Shown here in pieces: positions 50,566-61,274 of a stretch of DNA of 64,000 nt. Location: NCBI RefSeq assembly GCF_019278565.1, contig NZ_CP058988.1, positions 372,001-436,000 on the forward strand. Direction: 5' to 3'. The notes below the pieces were generated by a model. That model saw only the letters and a program-made list of their open reading frames with translations, did not search any database and had not been told where the DNA came from. Every line of letters starts with the position of its first letter. Within the stretch, counting starts at the first letter, position 1. This stretch comes from Cellulophaga sp. HaHa_2_95 (GTDB lineage Bacteria > Bacteroidota > Bacteroidia > Flavobacteriales > Flavobacteriaceae). The position numbers and the translations under genes were made by a program.

Positions 50566-53500
50566 TTGTATTAAAATATTCTTTAATTCTATTCTGGTAA
50601 TTTTGCCGCAAAGGTAGTGCTTGTCTATTTAAAATTTCGTTTTGATTTTTGTAATTATCAAAGATAGCAGGCTGTATAAGTACGGGGTTTGTAAACGAAT
50701 TAGAATTAGTATTACTTTCTCGTTCTTTTTTCTCCCCTTGTTTCATAGCAGCACCTTCCAATTTTATCAATTCATACTGAATAATTGTAGCTTTATCAAT
50801 AGTACTTCTGGTAACGCCATTCTCCAATAAACTGTTTTGAAAGTCATTCATTTGACGGATTAATTTTTGACCTAAACTTCGATCTTCCTTATTAATCATA
50901 TTCGATAATTGCTGCTCTAGTTTATTCTTTAAAAGCTCTTGTTCCTTATATATTTGATATATTTCCTTTAAGGCGTCTTCTGATAAACCGGTGTTGCCAT
51001 TCCCCATAGCGCCACCTTTACCATTACCTTTACCGTCACTTTGCCCATTTCCGTCACCATTTCCTTTAGAACCACCTTCGCCAGAACCAGAAGTACCCCC
51101 ATTAGAATTTTTTCCATTAGACCCAGAAGAACCAGATTCACCATCTTTACCTCCCTTACCTTGTTTACCAGAAGTACCATTTTTGCCTTGACTACCCTGC
51201 TGACCTTCCTGACCATTTTCACCAGATGAACCACTTTCACCCTTGGTTGAATCTTTTCCTTGACCAGCCTGACCCATTTTTTTATTGAGATCTGATTGCC
51301 CTTTAATAATATCTGGCAATTGAAAATCTTCGCCAGAACCCTCACCTTTCCCAGACTTCATACTTTCCTGCATATTATCTAGAATATTAGCTAAAAGATC
51401 TGATAAGGTATTACCCGAATTCAACACATATTTTTGATAGGAAACACTTTGATAGATCCTAGATTCTGAAAGGTTTTCTACCACGTTATCCAAATTATAA
51501 TAGAGCTCCGTAACCTCTTGATTAATAGTTTCAGATATTTCAGGAACACGAAGCGATAAAGCAAAAAGGCTATCATCTACATGTTCAAATAAAGTTTTTA
51601 GTTCTTGCTGTTTTAGAATTACCTTGGAAGTATTTGCAAAAGCATTTTCCTTATCACTTAAATCATCAATCATAGCCTCTTGCTTAAATGTAAAAATGAC
51701 TAGATTATCTAAGATTTGACGCAAAACCTCTGCGTCTTCAGTCACATTAGAACCACCAGATGTAAATGAAGATTCCGATAAAGCGTCGGATAATTCTTTA
51801 ATTTTTTCAGCAGCAGATTTTTGCTTGGCACTACTGGATGATGATTTTTGACCATTAACTTCCTTATCTAATTGTTCGGATATCTTATTTAAATCTATAT
51901 TTAAACTATCCATATCCGATTTCTCAATACCCAAAGAAATAGGCTTTTTTAAATTACTATTATCTTTTTTAAGCTCTTCAAGCTTATTAGAAGTCGCACG
52001 AAAAAGCTCATTAATCTTCTCTTGATCTGCTTTCGAAGGATTATCATTCAGCTTAGATTTAGCTAATGCCATCTCCTTCCTCGATAATTCGTCCAAATCT
52101 TTAGATAACTGTGAAGCCGCTTCAGTTACATAATAACGCTTTGTCAATTCTAATAACTGTTCCAGATTACGTTGCCCGCTTTTTTGGTTTTTAGCTAAAT
52201 CATCTAAACGTTTGGATAAATCTTCTTTATTAATCTTATCAGCAACCTTCTTTAAACTTTCTATTAATTCCTTATTTTTTTTGGCTTGCAATTCTTGACG
52301 CTCCAAACGCTCTTGCAAAAGTTTATTTAAACCATCATCTTTATTCGACTTACTTAGATTATCCTTAAGCTGTTTAGAAAACTTTTCCATTTGATTTTCC
52401 TGCAACTCTTGTTTCTGCAATAAAGAATTTAATTTAGATTTATCATTAAAACTAAGACTAGATTTTTCTTTCTGACTTCCAGAGAGCTCTTCCATGGCTT
52501 TAGTCTGATTCTTTAACTTTTCAACTGTCTTATCTAAAGAAGAAATAATAGTTTGCTGAGACTCTAACTCTTTGTTTTTCAGTTGATTATCACCCATAAC
52601 CGTAGCTGTAAACGTTTGCGATTTTGAATGCTTTGAACCATTAACTCGATCATTATCAGAGACTTGAAAATAATATGCATAGGAATTATCTGATACAATA
52701 TTAATACCGGAAGGAAAAGTATAATAAAAAGAACTAACCGGACTATTAGGCTTAAGAAGTTCCAAACTCATAATACTATCAGGTGAAAGTATATTATAAT
52801 AATAAAGTTTTAAACTAGACACCCTGTAATCATCCGATAAATTACCACTATAATATGCCTTATTAGGTACAAGACTATCCTTACGTTCTACTACCGAAAT
52901 TTTTGGGAATTCATCTTTTATAACCTTGAAGGAATACTCTAAATTTTCAAAATCAGAAATATTTATATTAGAAGTAGAAATACTATATTTCAATGACTTA
53001 TAAATATCTTTAGACAAAGAAAATATACCAGTAGCAGTAGCCATAAAATCTTGAATAGTATCCGCATCTTTAAACAACAACCGATCTGTATCTGCTGTAG
53101 CTACTTTCCAAGAAACCTTAGTTCCTTCTAATACCGTAGCCGATCCTACTCCGGAAAGCGTTTTCGACTTCTTATTCGTATAATTTGGATAAGACAATTC
53201 TAATATAAAATCTAAAATTGTAGGGGTATTTATAACTTGAAAATTATAAGAATTTGAAGTAAACCCATTCGCACTAAAATAAAAAGTAAAGGACTCCTTG
53301 GGCGACTTGACTTCATACTGAAAAACACCATTATTATTTTTCATTAAATACTCCTCCCCTGCCATATTAATTGCGATAGCTTCCGGTTGCAACTCTCCGG
53401 TAGTTCCAACAGAAATCAGTGTGGATTCATTTTGTAATGCCAGTAAATCTTCATTTAATAATACAAAATTAAAAGGAGCGGGTTTTGCATACGCCAAATC

Positions 53501-54055
53501 ATAATTTATGACACGTTCATAGCTTTGGAAAAATGATCTGATATCGCCAAAAAAATAAATAGTCGAAAAAATAAGCAGCGGAATCGCTATCCATTTAATA
53601 TAACTAAAAGATTTACTAAAATCTATAGCCTTAGAAAAGTTAAAAGGTTTTAACTCCTCTGCCCTTTGCTGAATACTAGCCACAAGCAATTCTGATTGCT
53701 CAGTATTTGCTTCTAAATCTAATAAATTAGACAATCTATCATCAATTTCAGGGAAATGCTTTCCTATAATTCTGGCAGCCTGCTTATCTGTTAAACCATT
53801 TTTAAGCTGAAATAAGTAAATAACAGGAACAATAATAAAACGATAAAGTAAATAAAATTCAACCAGGAGAATACTTATAAGAAAACCCAACCGAACCTTA
53901 GAACCCAACCATAAAAAATATTCAAAACCTAAAACCAACAACAAAAAAAGACTACCTAATGCAAGAAACAGAATAAAGCCCTTTAGTAACTGGGCAGTAT
54001 AATAGCTTTTTACAAAGGTTCTAAGATTATTCTTAATTTGATCTAATGCAGTCAA
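50558..54055 (-). CDS. large DUF4175-family membrane protein with collagen-like segment
   Basis: 1165 residues from a TTG start. Two N-terminal membrane helices (about 22-45 and 52-76), a third at about 150-170, then beta-rich Ig-like extracytoplasmic sequence (about 190-480). Very long Lys/Glu/Gln coiled-coil regions follow (480-900), then a Gly-rich stretch (about 918-1015) with fifteen consecutive G-x-x triplets, and a final helical part. This is the DUF4175 layout of Bacteroidota. Function unknown; length and coiled coils suggest an envelope-spanning scaffold. Operon with ybeY and mnmG. Confidence 0.85.
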   Translation of the reverse strand: MTALDQIKNNLRTFVKSYYTAQLLKGFILFLALGSLFLLLVLGFEYFLWLGSKVRLGFLISILLVEFYLLYRFIIVPVIYLFQLKNGLTDKQAARIIGKHFPEIDDRLSNLLDLEANTEQSELLVASIQQRAEELKPFNFSKAIDFSKSFSYIKWIAIPLLIFSTIYFFGDIRSFFQSYERVINYDLAYAKPAPFNFVLLNEDLLALQNESTLISVGTTGELQPEAIAINMAGEEYLMKNNNGVFQYEVKSPKESFTFYFSANGFTSNSYNFQVINTPTILDFILELSYPNYTNKKSKTLSGVGSATVLEGTKVSWKVATADTDRLLFKDADTIQDFMATATGIFSLSKDIYKSLKYSISTSNINISDFENLEYSFKVIKDEFPKISVVERKDSLVPNKAYYSGNLSDDYRVSSLKLYYYNILSPDSIMSLELLKPNSPVSSFYYTFPSGINIVSDNSYAYYFQVSDNDRVNGSKHSKSQTFTATVMGDNQLKNKELESQQTIISSLDKTVEKLKNQTKAMEELSGSQKEKSSLSFNDKSKLNSLLQKQELQENQMEKFSKQLKDNLSKSNKDDGLNKLLQERLERQELQAKKNKELIESLKKVADKINKEDLSKRLDDLAKNQKSGQRNLEQLLELTKRYYVTEAASQLSKDLDELSRKEMALAKSKLNDNPSKADQEKINELFRATSNKLEELKKDNSNLKKPISLGIEKSDMDSLNIDLNKISEQLDKEVNGQKSSSSSAKQKSAAEKIKELSDALSESSFTSGGSNVTEDAEVLRQILDNLVIFTFKQEAMIDDLSDKENAFANTSKVILKQQELKTLFEHVDDSLFALSLRVPEISETINQEVTELYYNLDNVVENLSESRIYQSVSYQKYVLNSGNTLSDLLANILDNMQESMKSGKGEGSGEDFQLPDIIKGQSDLNKKMGQAGQGKDSTKGESGSSGENGQEGQQGSQGKNGTSGKQGKGGKDGESGSSGSNGKNSNGGTSGSGEGGSKGNGDGNGQSDGKGNGKGGAMGNGNTGLSEDALKEIYQIYKEQELLKNKLEQQLSNMINKEDRSLGQKLIRQMNDFQNSLLENGVTRSTIDKATIIQYELIKLEGAAMKQGEKKERESNTNSNSFTNPVLIQPAIFDNYKNQNEILNRQALPLRQNYQNRIKEYFNTND

Positions 54056-54122
54056 TTGTAGGATTTTAATACCAAGATAGTCGAAAAAAAACCAGTTGAA
54101 TACCTTGGCCCTGAATTAAGTA

Positions 54123-54130
54123 CAAAGGTA
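54123..54130 (-). promoter_or_regulatory. -7 promoter box of the DUF4175-ybeY-mnmG operon
   Basis: Minus strand TACCTTTG, identical to the atp box, about 68 nt before the TTG start. No TTG at the usual distance. Confidence 0.5.
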
Positions 54131-54275
54131 AATATTCAAAAATAGAATAATACCATAACAATGTTAATTGTAAGCAGCTCACTGTCTGATGCTTAAAATT
54201 AAATTACTAGCTAAGTTATTTAAACAATTAGTTCTAATTTTCACCTTTTACTATCTTTACAACAAATACAAAAAT

Positions 54276-55775
54276 ATGAGTACTAAAGTTCGTGTAAGAT
54301 TTGCTCCTAGCCCAACAGGACCCTTGCATATTGGTGGTGTAAGAACTGCATTGTTTAATTATCTTTTTGCAAAGAAAAACAATGGCGAATTTATTTTGAG
54401 AATTGAAGATACAGACCAAAATAGGTATGTAGAAGGTGCAGAACAATATATCATAGATGCCTTAAACTGGTGTAATATCCCTTTTGATGAAGGCCCTGGA
54501 AAAGAAGGAAAATTTGGACCCTACAGACAAAGCGAAAGAAAACACCTTTACGAGGAATATGTTAAAATTCTTCTGGAAAAAGGAAAAGCATACTACGCCT
54601 TTGATAGCTCAGAAAGCTTAGATACTCATAGAAAAGAACACGAAGAACAAGGAAAAACGTTTATCTATAACTGGCATAACAGATTAAAGCTAGATAATTC
54701 TCTTTCTTTAATGCCCGAAGAAGTAACAAAAAGAATTGCCAATGGTGATGCCTATGTAATTCGGTTTTTAACCGCACCAGATGAAAAAATTGCCTTAAAT
54801 GATATTATCAGAGGTAAGATGAGCATTGATTCTAACGTCTTAGATGACAAGGTTTTATACAAAAGTGATGGTATGCCCACCTATCATTTGGCGAATATTG
54901 TAGATGACCATTTAATGGAAATTACCCATGTAATTCGGGGTGAAGAATGGCTACCGTCTTTAGCTTTACACCAACAATTATATGAGGCATTTGGATGGCA
55001 AGCACCAGAATTTGCACATTTACCCTTGATCATGAAACCTGTTGGTAAAGGAAAACTTAGCAAGCGCGATGGCGAAAAGCTAGGTTTCCCTGTTTTTCCT
55101 TTAAATTGGAACGAGTCTGTTGGGTATAAAGAAGAAGGTTATTTCTCTGAAACTGTAGTAAATTTTCTTGCCTTGTTAGGATGGAATCCAGGAACAGAAC
55201 AAGAAATATTCAGCTTGGAAGAACTAACCAACTTGTTTAGCTTAGAACGTGTAAATAAATCTGGAGCAAGATTTGATCCAGATAAGACCAAATGGTATAA
55301 TCAACAATATTTACAACAAAAAAAGGATGCCGAATTGGCAGAATTATACCTTCCAATACTTCAAGAAAAAGGAATAGAAGCACCTATTTCCAAAATAGAA
55401 AAAGTAGTTTCGTTAATAAAAGAAAGAGCTGTTTTTGTAGCAGATTTTTGGGAGCTATCTGATTATATGTTTGTTAGCCCTAGTTCCTATGATGAGAAAG
55501 CCAGCAAAAAGCAATGGAAAGAAGATACTTCCAGTATTATGTCTGAAGTACACGATGTACTAGCATCTGTAGCTGAATTTTCATCTGAAAAAACAGAAGA
55601 AATTGTCAAGAAATGGATCGGGGACAAAGAATTATCTTTTGGAAAAGTAATGCCGCCCTTAAGACTCATCATCGTAGGTGAAATGAAGGGTCCTCACCTA
55701 TTTGATATCTTAGAATTTATAGGAAAAGAAGAAACCTTACAGAGAATAAAAACTGCAATTAATCAATTAAAATAA
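54276..55775 (+). CDS. gltX: glutamyl-tRNA synthetase
   Basis: 499 residues from the ATG at 54276 (MSTKVRVRFAPSPTG); the longer frame upstream precedes the promoter-like TATCTTTA at 54252-54259 and is not family-like. HIGH motif in GPLHIGGVRTALFN, KMSKS equivalent in KGKLSKRDGEKL. Catalytic and anticodon-binding domains are complete. It charges tRNA-Glu. A separate glnS in the window means tRNA-Gln is charged directly. Confidence 0.97.
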   Translation: MSTKVRVRFAPSPTGPLHIGGVRTALFNYLFAKKNNGEFILRIEDTDQNRYVEGAEQYIIDALNWCNIPFDEGPGKEGKFGPYRQSERKHLYEEYVKILLEKGKAYYAFDSSESLDTHRKEHEEQGKTFIYNWHNRLKLDNSLSLMPEEVTKRIANGDAYVIRFLTAPDEKIALNDIIRGKMSIDSNVLDDKVLYKSDGMPTYHLANIVDDHLMEITHVIRGEEWLPSLALHQQLYEAFGWQAPEFAHLPLIMKPVGKGKLSKRDGEKLGFPVFPLNWNESVGYKEEGYFSETVVNFLALLGWNPGTEQEIFSLEELTNLFSLERVNKSGARFDPDKTKWYNQQYLQQKKDAELAELYLPILQEKGIEAPISKIEKVVSLIKERAVFVADFWELSDYMFVSPSSYDEKASKKQWKEDTSSIMSEVHDVLASVAEFSSEKTEEIVKKWIGDKELSFGKVMPPLRLIIVGEMKGPHLFDILEFIGKEETLQRIKTAINQLK

Positions 55776-55848
55776 ATTAATTGTAACGAAAGTAAGAGAA
55801 TTGCTACTTATATTGTAGAGAACTATTAATCAACATAAAAATAAACGT

Positions 55849-56793
55849 ATGAGCTACTTATTAATACCCTTACTATTTCTTGGTGCAGTGATTTTATTTT
55901 CATCCTTTTTTACGGTGAAACAACAAACAGCTGCTATAATTGAACGATTTGGAAAATTTCATAGCGTTAGAACATCCGGTTTACAAATGAAATTACCGAT
56001 AGTAGATAAAATTGTAGCTAGAGTTGGTTTAAAAATTCAGCAATTAGATGTAATTATTGAAACCAAAACATTGGATGACGTATTTGTCAAATTGAAAGTT
56101 TCGGTACAATACGTTGTATTACGTGAACAAGTTTATGATGCCTTTTACCAATTAGAATATCCACATGAACAAATTACCTCTTTTGTTTTTGACGTGGTTA
56201 GAGCAGAAGTTCCAAAGATGAAATTGGATGATGTTTTTGTTAAAAAAGATGATATTGCTATTGCAGTTAAAGGTGAATTGCAACAATATATGTCTGTTTA
56301 CGGATATGATATTATCAAAACTTTAGTAACAGATATTGATCCTGATTCACAAGTAAAACAGGCAATGAACCGTATTAACGCTTCTGAAAGAGAAAAAATT
56401 GCAGCTCAATTTGAAGGTGACGCCGCACGTATACTTATTGTGGAAAAAGCAAAAGCTGAAGCGGAATCTAAAAGATTGCAAGGTATGGGTATTGCAGATC
56501 AGCGTAGAGAAATTGCTCGAGGGTTGGAAGAATCTGTTGAAGTATTAAATAGAGTTGGCATTAATTCTCAAGAAGCTTCTGCCCTAATTGTTGTAACTCA
56601 GCATTATGATACCCTACAATCTTTAGGAGAAGAAACTAATAGTAATTTAATATTATTACCAAATTCTCCGCAAGCAGGAAGTGATATGTTAAATAATATG
56701 GTTGCTTCGTTTACTGCCAGCAATATGATTGGTGAAACCATGAAAAAGCAAAAGAAAGAAATTGCCGCTAAGAAAAAAACGGATGACCAATAG
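55849..56793 (+). CDS. SPFH/band-7 (stomatin-like) membrane protein
   Basis: 314 residues: one N-terminal membrane helix (about 3-22), the SPFH domain (KQQTAAIIERFGKFHSVRTS to VKQAMNRINASEREKIAAQF) and a coiled coil with EKAKAEAESKRLQG and GIADQRREIARGL. It is the stomatin/QmcA type that forms large ring oligomers at the membrane and often works with proteases. No NfeD partner gene lies beside it. Ends before a terminator shared with glnS. Confidence 0.92.
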   Translation: MSYLLIPLLFLGAVILFSSFFTVKQQTAAIIERFGKFHSVRTSGLQMKLPIVDKIVARVGLKIQQLDVIIETKTLDDVFVKLKVSVQYVVLREQVYDAFYQLEYPHEQITSFVFDVVRAEVPKMKLDDVFVKKDDIAIAVKGELQQYMSVYGYDIIKTLVTDIDPDSQVKQAMNRINASEREKIAAQFEGDAARILIVEKAKAEAESKRLQGMGIADQRREIARGLEESVEVLNRVGINSQEASALIVVTQHYDTLQSLGEETNSNLILLPNSPQAGSDMLNNMVASFTASNMIGETMKKQKKEIAAKKKTDDQ

Positions 56794-56909
56794 TTATTAG
56801 AACAATAGATAATACCAATAGATTTTTTAATTTATATTTCAAAATCTTATAACCGATTCTAAAAATAGACTGATTGGCATAAATTCTTATTTAAAGACGT
56901 TTTAAAACA

Positions 56910-56950
56910 AAAAAACCATCATTACGTAAAATCGTATTGATGGTTTTTTT
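56910..56950. terminator. bidirectional terminator between SPFH gene and glnS
   Basis: Arms AAAAACCATCA and TGATGGTTTTT continue, after one T-T mismatch, into TACG/CGTA around a 6-nt loop. T7 follows on the plus strand and a T run on the minus strand. Confidence 0.8.
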
Positions 56951-57036
56951 ATATGCACTACAATCAATTTATGAAGGTCAATTTTAATAGTTTATACCAA
57001 TCATTATTTTATAAACAATAGCAATAAACTATACTC

Positions 57037-58719
57037 CTATTTCTGTTGCATTTTCGCCCAAGTATCTCTTAGACCAACGGTTTTATTAAAAACTAATTTT
57101 TCAGCAGAAGAATCTTTATCTACATTAAAATATCCCAAACGTTGAAATTGGAAAAAATCTTCTGGTTGCGCTGTTTTTAAACTTGGTTCTAAATATCCCG
57201 TAATTACTGTTAAAGAATCTGGATTTATAAATTCCATAAAATCTTTGTCTTTATGTTGATCAGGAGTTTCATCTGTAAAAAGACGATCGTACAAACGCAC
57301 TTCTGCCGGAATAGCATGTTTTATAGAAACCCAGTGCAATGTACCTTTTACTTTACGCAAACTTTCTTCCGTACCACTTCCACTCCTACTTTTAGGATCA
57401 TATGTACATTGTACTTCTAATATATTCCCATCGGTATCTTTTGTACAAGACTCAGCCTTAATAATATACCCATTTTTTAGACGAACTTCATTTCCTAATT
57501 TCAAACGAAAGAACTTTTTATTTGCCTCTTCTCTGAAATCTTCTTTTTCAATATATAATTCTCTAGAAAAAGGTACCGTTCGGTATCCAGCACTCTCATC
57601 TTCCTGGTTATTTTCTGCTTCTAACCATTCCTCTTGATCTTCCGGGTAATTAGTAATCACCACTTTTAAAGGATCTAAAACAGCCATAACCCTAGGAGCC
57701 ACTCTGTTTAAATGTTCCCGAATCGAGAATTCTAAGAGACTCACATCTACTACGTTTTCTCTTTTAGCGATCCCTATTGTATTGGAAAAATTACGAATAG
57801 CTTCGGCCGTATATCCTTTTCTGCGTAAGCCTGAAATGGTTGGCATACGTGGATCATCCCAAGAGGTAACTACTTTCTCTTCAACTAATTGCAATAATTT
57901 ACGTTTACTTACAACGGTATGACTAAAATTTCTTCTAGCAAATTCTCGTTGTTTAGGACGTACCTTATCCGAAGCAACAACCTGGTCTAAAAACCAATCA
58001 TAAAGCTCTCTATGCATTGCAAATTCTAAGGTACAAAAGGAGTGAGAAACTTGTTCTAAATAATCACTTTCTCCATGGGTCCAATCATACATTGGATAAA
58101 TACACCAATCGGTATTTGTTCTATGATGTGCCTTATGAAGTATACGGTACATAATAGGATCACGCATAAGCATGTTGCTAGAAGTCATGTCTATTTTAGC
58201 TCTCAACACATGTTCTCCTTCCGCAAATTTACCCTCTTTCATTTCGTTAAAAAGAGAAAGGTTTTCTGCTACCGATCTATCCCTATAAGGACTAGCAACC
58301 CCGTGTTCTGTAGGTGTCCCTTTTTGCTCTGCAATTTGAGCAGCACTTTGGCTGTCTACATAGGCTTTACCTTCTTTTATAAACGTTACTGCCCAGTCAT
58401 ATAATTGTTGAAAATAATCTGAAGCATAAACTTCTTCTGCCCAGTTAAATCCTAACCATTCTACATCTCTTTTAATAGCATCTACATACTCTTGTTCCTC
58501 TTTTGCTGGGTTGGTATCATCAAAACGTAGGTTTACAGGAGCGTTATAGCGCAATCCTAAACCAAAGTTTAAACAAATAGAACTTGCATGCCCTATATGT
58601 AAATACCCGTTAGGCTCTGGTGGGAAACGGAATCTAAGCTTGTTTTTAGAAAAACCATTGGCTAAATCATCCTCAATAATATGCTCTATAAAATTCAGAG
58701 ACTTTGTATCATCGCTCAT
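57037..58719 (-). CDS. glnS: glutaminyl-tRNA synthetase
   Basis: 560 residues from the ATG at 58719 (MSDDTKSLNFIEHII); a longer frame would start inside the promoter. HIGH motif in PEPNGYLHIGHASS, KMSKS-type VVSKRKLLQLV, and the two C-terminal anticodon-binding barrels. Direct Gln charging fits the gltX of the discriminating type nearby. Confidence 0.97.
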   Translation of the reverse strand: MSDDTKSLNFIEHIIEDDLANGFSKNKLRFRFPPEPNGYLHIGHASSICLNFGLGLRYNAPVNLRFDDTNPAKEEQEYVDAIKRDVEWLGFNWAEEVYASDYFQQLYDWAVTFIKEGKAYVDSQSAAQIAEQKGTPTEHGVASPYRDRSVAENLSLFNEMKEGKFAEGEHVLRAKIDMTSSNMLMRDPIMYRILHKAHHRTNTDWCIYPMYDWTHGESDYLEQVSHSFCTLEFAMHRELYDWFLDQVVASDKVRPKQREFARRNFSHTVVSKRKLLQLVEEKVVTSWDDPRMPTISGLRRKGYTAEAIRNFSNTIGIAKRENVVDVSLLEFSIREHLNRVAPRVMAVLDPLKVVITNYPEDQEEWLEAENNQEDESAGYRTVPFSRELYIEKEDFREEANKKFFRLKLGNEVRLKNGYIIKAESCTKDTDGNILEVQCTYDPKSRSGSGTEESLRKVKGTLHWVSIKHAIPAEVRLYDRLFTDETPDQHKDKDFMEFINPDSLTVITGYLEPSLKTAQPEDFFQFQRLGYFNVDKDSSAEKLVFNKTVGLRDTWAKMQQK

Positions 58720-58737
58720 TGCAAAATTTTTGAAATA

Positions 58738-58745
58738 CAAAGTTA
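58738..58745 (-). promoter_or_regulatory. -7 promoter box of glnS
   Basis: Minus strand TAACTTTG, 18 nt before the chosen ATG; it argues against the longer frame. Confidence 0.5.
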
Positions 58746-58981
58746 CTAAAAAAGGAATTGTTGCGCTCTATAAAAGATACAGACCATGCAATAATAGGGT
58801 TTCACAACACTTTTAATCAACGCTACAACATTAAATACAATTAGGAACAATTTAATAAGATATTTGATGTTAATTACTGTAGCTGTGTAAGATATGGATA
58901 GGAAGTACATAAATCCGACTAACGGTAAAAACTCCTAGAAGCAAGCTACAGACCCAAATAGTAACCTAAAGTTGCAGCAAC

Positions 58982-61240
58982 ATGAACAGACCTACTACAC
59001 ACTCAAAAAAAGCGTTCTTTTTCTTCACATTCTTAATGTGCAGTATAGGACTAATGGCTCAAACATTAAACAAACCTACCGCAATTGCGAATCCAAATTT
59101 TGGAACTGGCGGAAGCCCATGGACAGCAGTATGCGCATCATCTACTTTTAATGAATATTATGTGAATTTTAAATGGAGTGCATCACCTAGTGTACTAAGT
59201 GATAACACTTTTGTTTTGGAGTTATCAGATGCTACTGGAAGTTTTGCTTCCCCTACGACATTAACAACAGTAACAGATAAAAATAGTATAACAGATTTTG
59301 ACATACGTTTTGTGATACCACTTACGTTGAGAGGCACTGGATACAAATTAAGAGTAAAAAGTACGAGTCCTGAACTATACAGTCCGGCTACTCAAGCCTA
59401 CAACATGTACTATATTGATTATAAAAACCCTATTCAAATAACTGAAAATGGAAGCGGAAGTATCGGAGATGGTACAATATCCATTTGCAATGGTAGCACC
59501 GCAGTTATAGCTGTTGATAACGTACCCAATTCAGAAACGTATCAATATATATGGAGAAAGAGTTCTACGATACTTTCTGAGACGGGCCCATCTTTAACTG
59601 TTTCTGAAAGTGGAATGTATTCTGTTGAGATCGATTATGGATCTGTTTGTTCTGGTTCTGCCGGTACACTTTCAAATATGATTACGGTAGAAACGGGTAC
59701 TGCTTTAGGCGTAACGATAAACACCCCAACAAAAACTTCTTATTGTGAAGGCGAATCAGCTAGCGTATTGGAAGCAACCATCGCAAATTCTGATATCTTT
59801 TATACTTGGTATAAAGATGGTACAGTCGTACAAGCTAAAGCGCAAGGAAGTTATACCTACGCTTTTGATACTAATGCTCCTGATTTTGCAGGGGCCTATA
59901 CTGTAAAGGTAGAAGGTGATGGTATCTGTGCAGAAACTACTCCTGCGTTAACCATTTCTAAAACTGGCGCATTTACAGTAACAGAAAATACACCATTAGA
60001 AATGGTCATCCTTCCTGGTGAATCAAAAACATTAAGTGTAACATCAACAGCCGTATCTCCCACATACCAATGGTATAAAAACAATACAGCGATTAGTGGT
60101 GCTAACACCAATACCTTAACAATTTCAGAAGAGGCAGCGTATCATGTGGCAGTTTCACAAGGTGGTACATGTCCTTCATCACAAAATTCTAATAAGATAA
60201 ATGCTGTTGCTCCAAGTTCTTTTGAATTAATTGCAAATTATACTACGACCTATAGTGATTGTGACTACAGCGAAATAGTACTGGATGTAGCCACGATAAA
60301 TGCTGTAGCAGCAAATGGCACCAAAACAGACGTTACTGCCGATCTGAAGGCTTCTATGAGCTACCAATGGAAGAAAGATGGCACGGCTGTTAGCGGAGCT
60401 ACTTCGTCTATGATTAGTTTAACCGATATATCAGAAAACGGATCATACCAAATTGATGCTACGATAGAATCTTTTAATATGAGTTCTACTAGCCTACCTG
60501 TAGTCCTTAGAAGTAACGAAGTAATTACAATAGAGGCAAGCAGCTTAGTAGCTTGTAACAGCACAGATTTTATCACCATAAGTACCAACATAGATTTAAC
60601 TGGAGCCACATTTGGTTGGGCTAAAGACGGAACTATTATAGATACGACCTCTTTAGACTTGAATACAACAGATGCCGGTACCTACCGTTTAATGGTGACT
60701 AGAAACGGATGTTCTATTCCTTCAAATGAAGTTACTATTAGTCCGTTAGACGAGTCTCTAGTAACTTTAGACAGCCCTCTTAACATTGTATTCCCAGAAG
60801 GAGGATCTAAAACCATTACGGCAAGCGGAGGAACTGCTTATGAATGGAGAGATGCTAACAATACAAGTATTAGCAACAGCGCTTCTATAAGTTTAACTGC
60901 AGAAGGTACCTACACCTTAACAGCCTATGTAGAGAACTGTGTAATTATAAAAGAAGTAAATGTGAGCTACAAAGACACATTTAAAATACCGAACGTTATA
61001 ACAGTAAATGGAGATGGCATCAATGACCTATGGTTAATACCAAATAGTTATTCATACCAAGCCGATGTTAATGTGATTATCTATAATGATAAAGGAGAAG
61101 AAGTATACAATGTTTTTGAGTACCAGAACAACTGGCCAGAGTCTTCTACAGGCTTTACCTCACAAAATATGGTGTTCTATTACAAGATTAAAAAAGGCTC
61201 CGACACAATAAAACAAGGTACTATTACCGTTATTAAGTAA
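58982..61240 (+). CDS. T9SS-exported Ig-repeat protein with gliding-type C-terminal domain
   Basis: 752 residues. Sec signal peptide (1-26, ending GLMAQ). The middle holds about five or six Ig/PKD-like beta domains with repeated W-x-K-D/N-x-x-x-I/V and S-G-x-Y-x-V patterns (YQWYKNNTAISGANT; GMYSVEIDYG). The last 85 residues are a type B T9SS sorting domain (IPNVITVNGDGINDLWLIP, VIIYNDKGEEVY), called gliding motility-associated C-terminal domain. It is a surface or secreted adhesin-like protein, exported with the PorP/SprF protein encoded 34 nt downstream. Confidence 0.92.
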   Translation: MNRPTTHSKKAFFFFTFLMCSIGLMAQTLNKPTAIANPNFGTGGSPWTAVCASSTFNEYYVNFKWSASPSVLSDNTFVLELSDATGSFASPTTLTTVTDKNSITDFDIRFVIPLTLRGTGYKLRVKSTSPELYSPATQAYNMYYIDYKNPIQITENGSGSIGDGTISICNGSTAVIAVDNVPNSETYQYIWRKSSTILSETGPSLTVSESGMYSVEIDYGSVCSGSAGTLSNMITVETGTALGVTINTPTKTSYCEGESASVLEATIANSDIFYTWYKDGTVVQAKAQGSYTYAFDTNAPDFAGAYTVKVEGDGICAETTPALTISKTGAFTVTENTPLEMVILPGESKTLSVTSTAVSPTYQWYKNNTAISGANTNTLTISEEAAYHVAVSQGGTCPSSQNSNKINAVAPSSFELIANYTTTYSDCDYSEIVLDVATINAVAANGTKTDVTADLKASMSYQWKKDGTAVSGATSSMISLTDISENGSYQIDATIESFNMSSTSLPVVLRSNEVITIEASSLVACNSTDFITISTNIDLTGATFGWAKDGTIIDTTSLDLNTTDAGTYRLMVTRNGCSIPSNEVTISPLDESLVTLDSPLNIVFPEGGSKTITASGGTAYEWRDANNTSISNSASISLTAEGTYTLTAYVENCVIIKEVNVSYKDTFKIPNVITVNGDGINDLWLIPNSYSYQADVNVIIYNDKGEEVYNVFEYQNNWPESSTGFTSQNMVFYYKIKKGSDTIKQGTITVIK

Positions 61241-61274
61241 CCAAGTTTTACCAACAAACCATTTTAACCACAAC

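Noticed and set aside
50968..51345. Long alternative frames on both strands over the Gly-rich part of the DUF4175 gene
   Set aside because: Low-complexity GGN codons leave all frames free of stops; the repetitive Val/Lys and Pro/Phe products are shadows.
54189..54275. Longer GltX N-terminus
   Set aside because: Not family-like; a promoter-type TATCTTTA lies between it and the true ATG.
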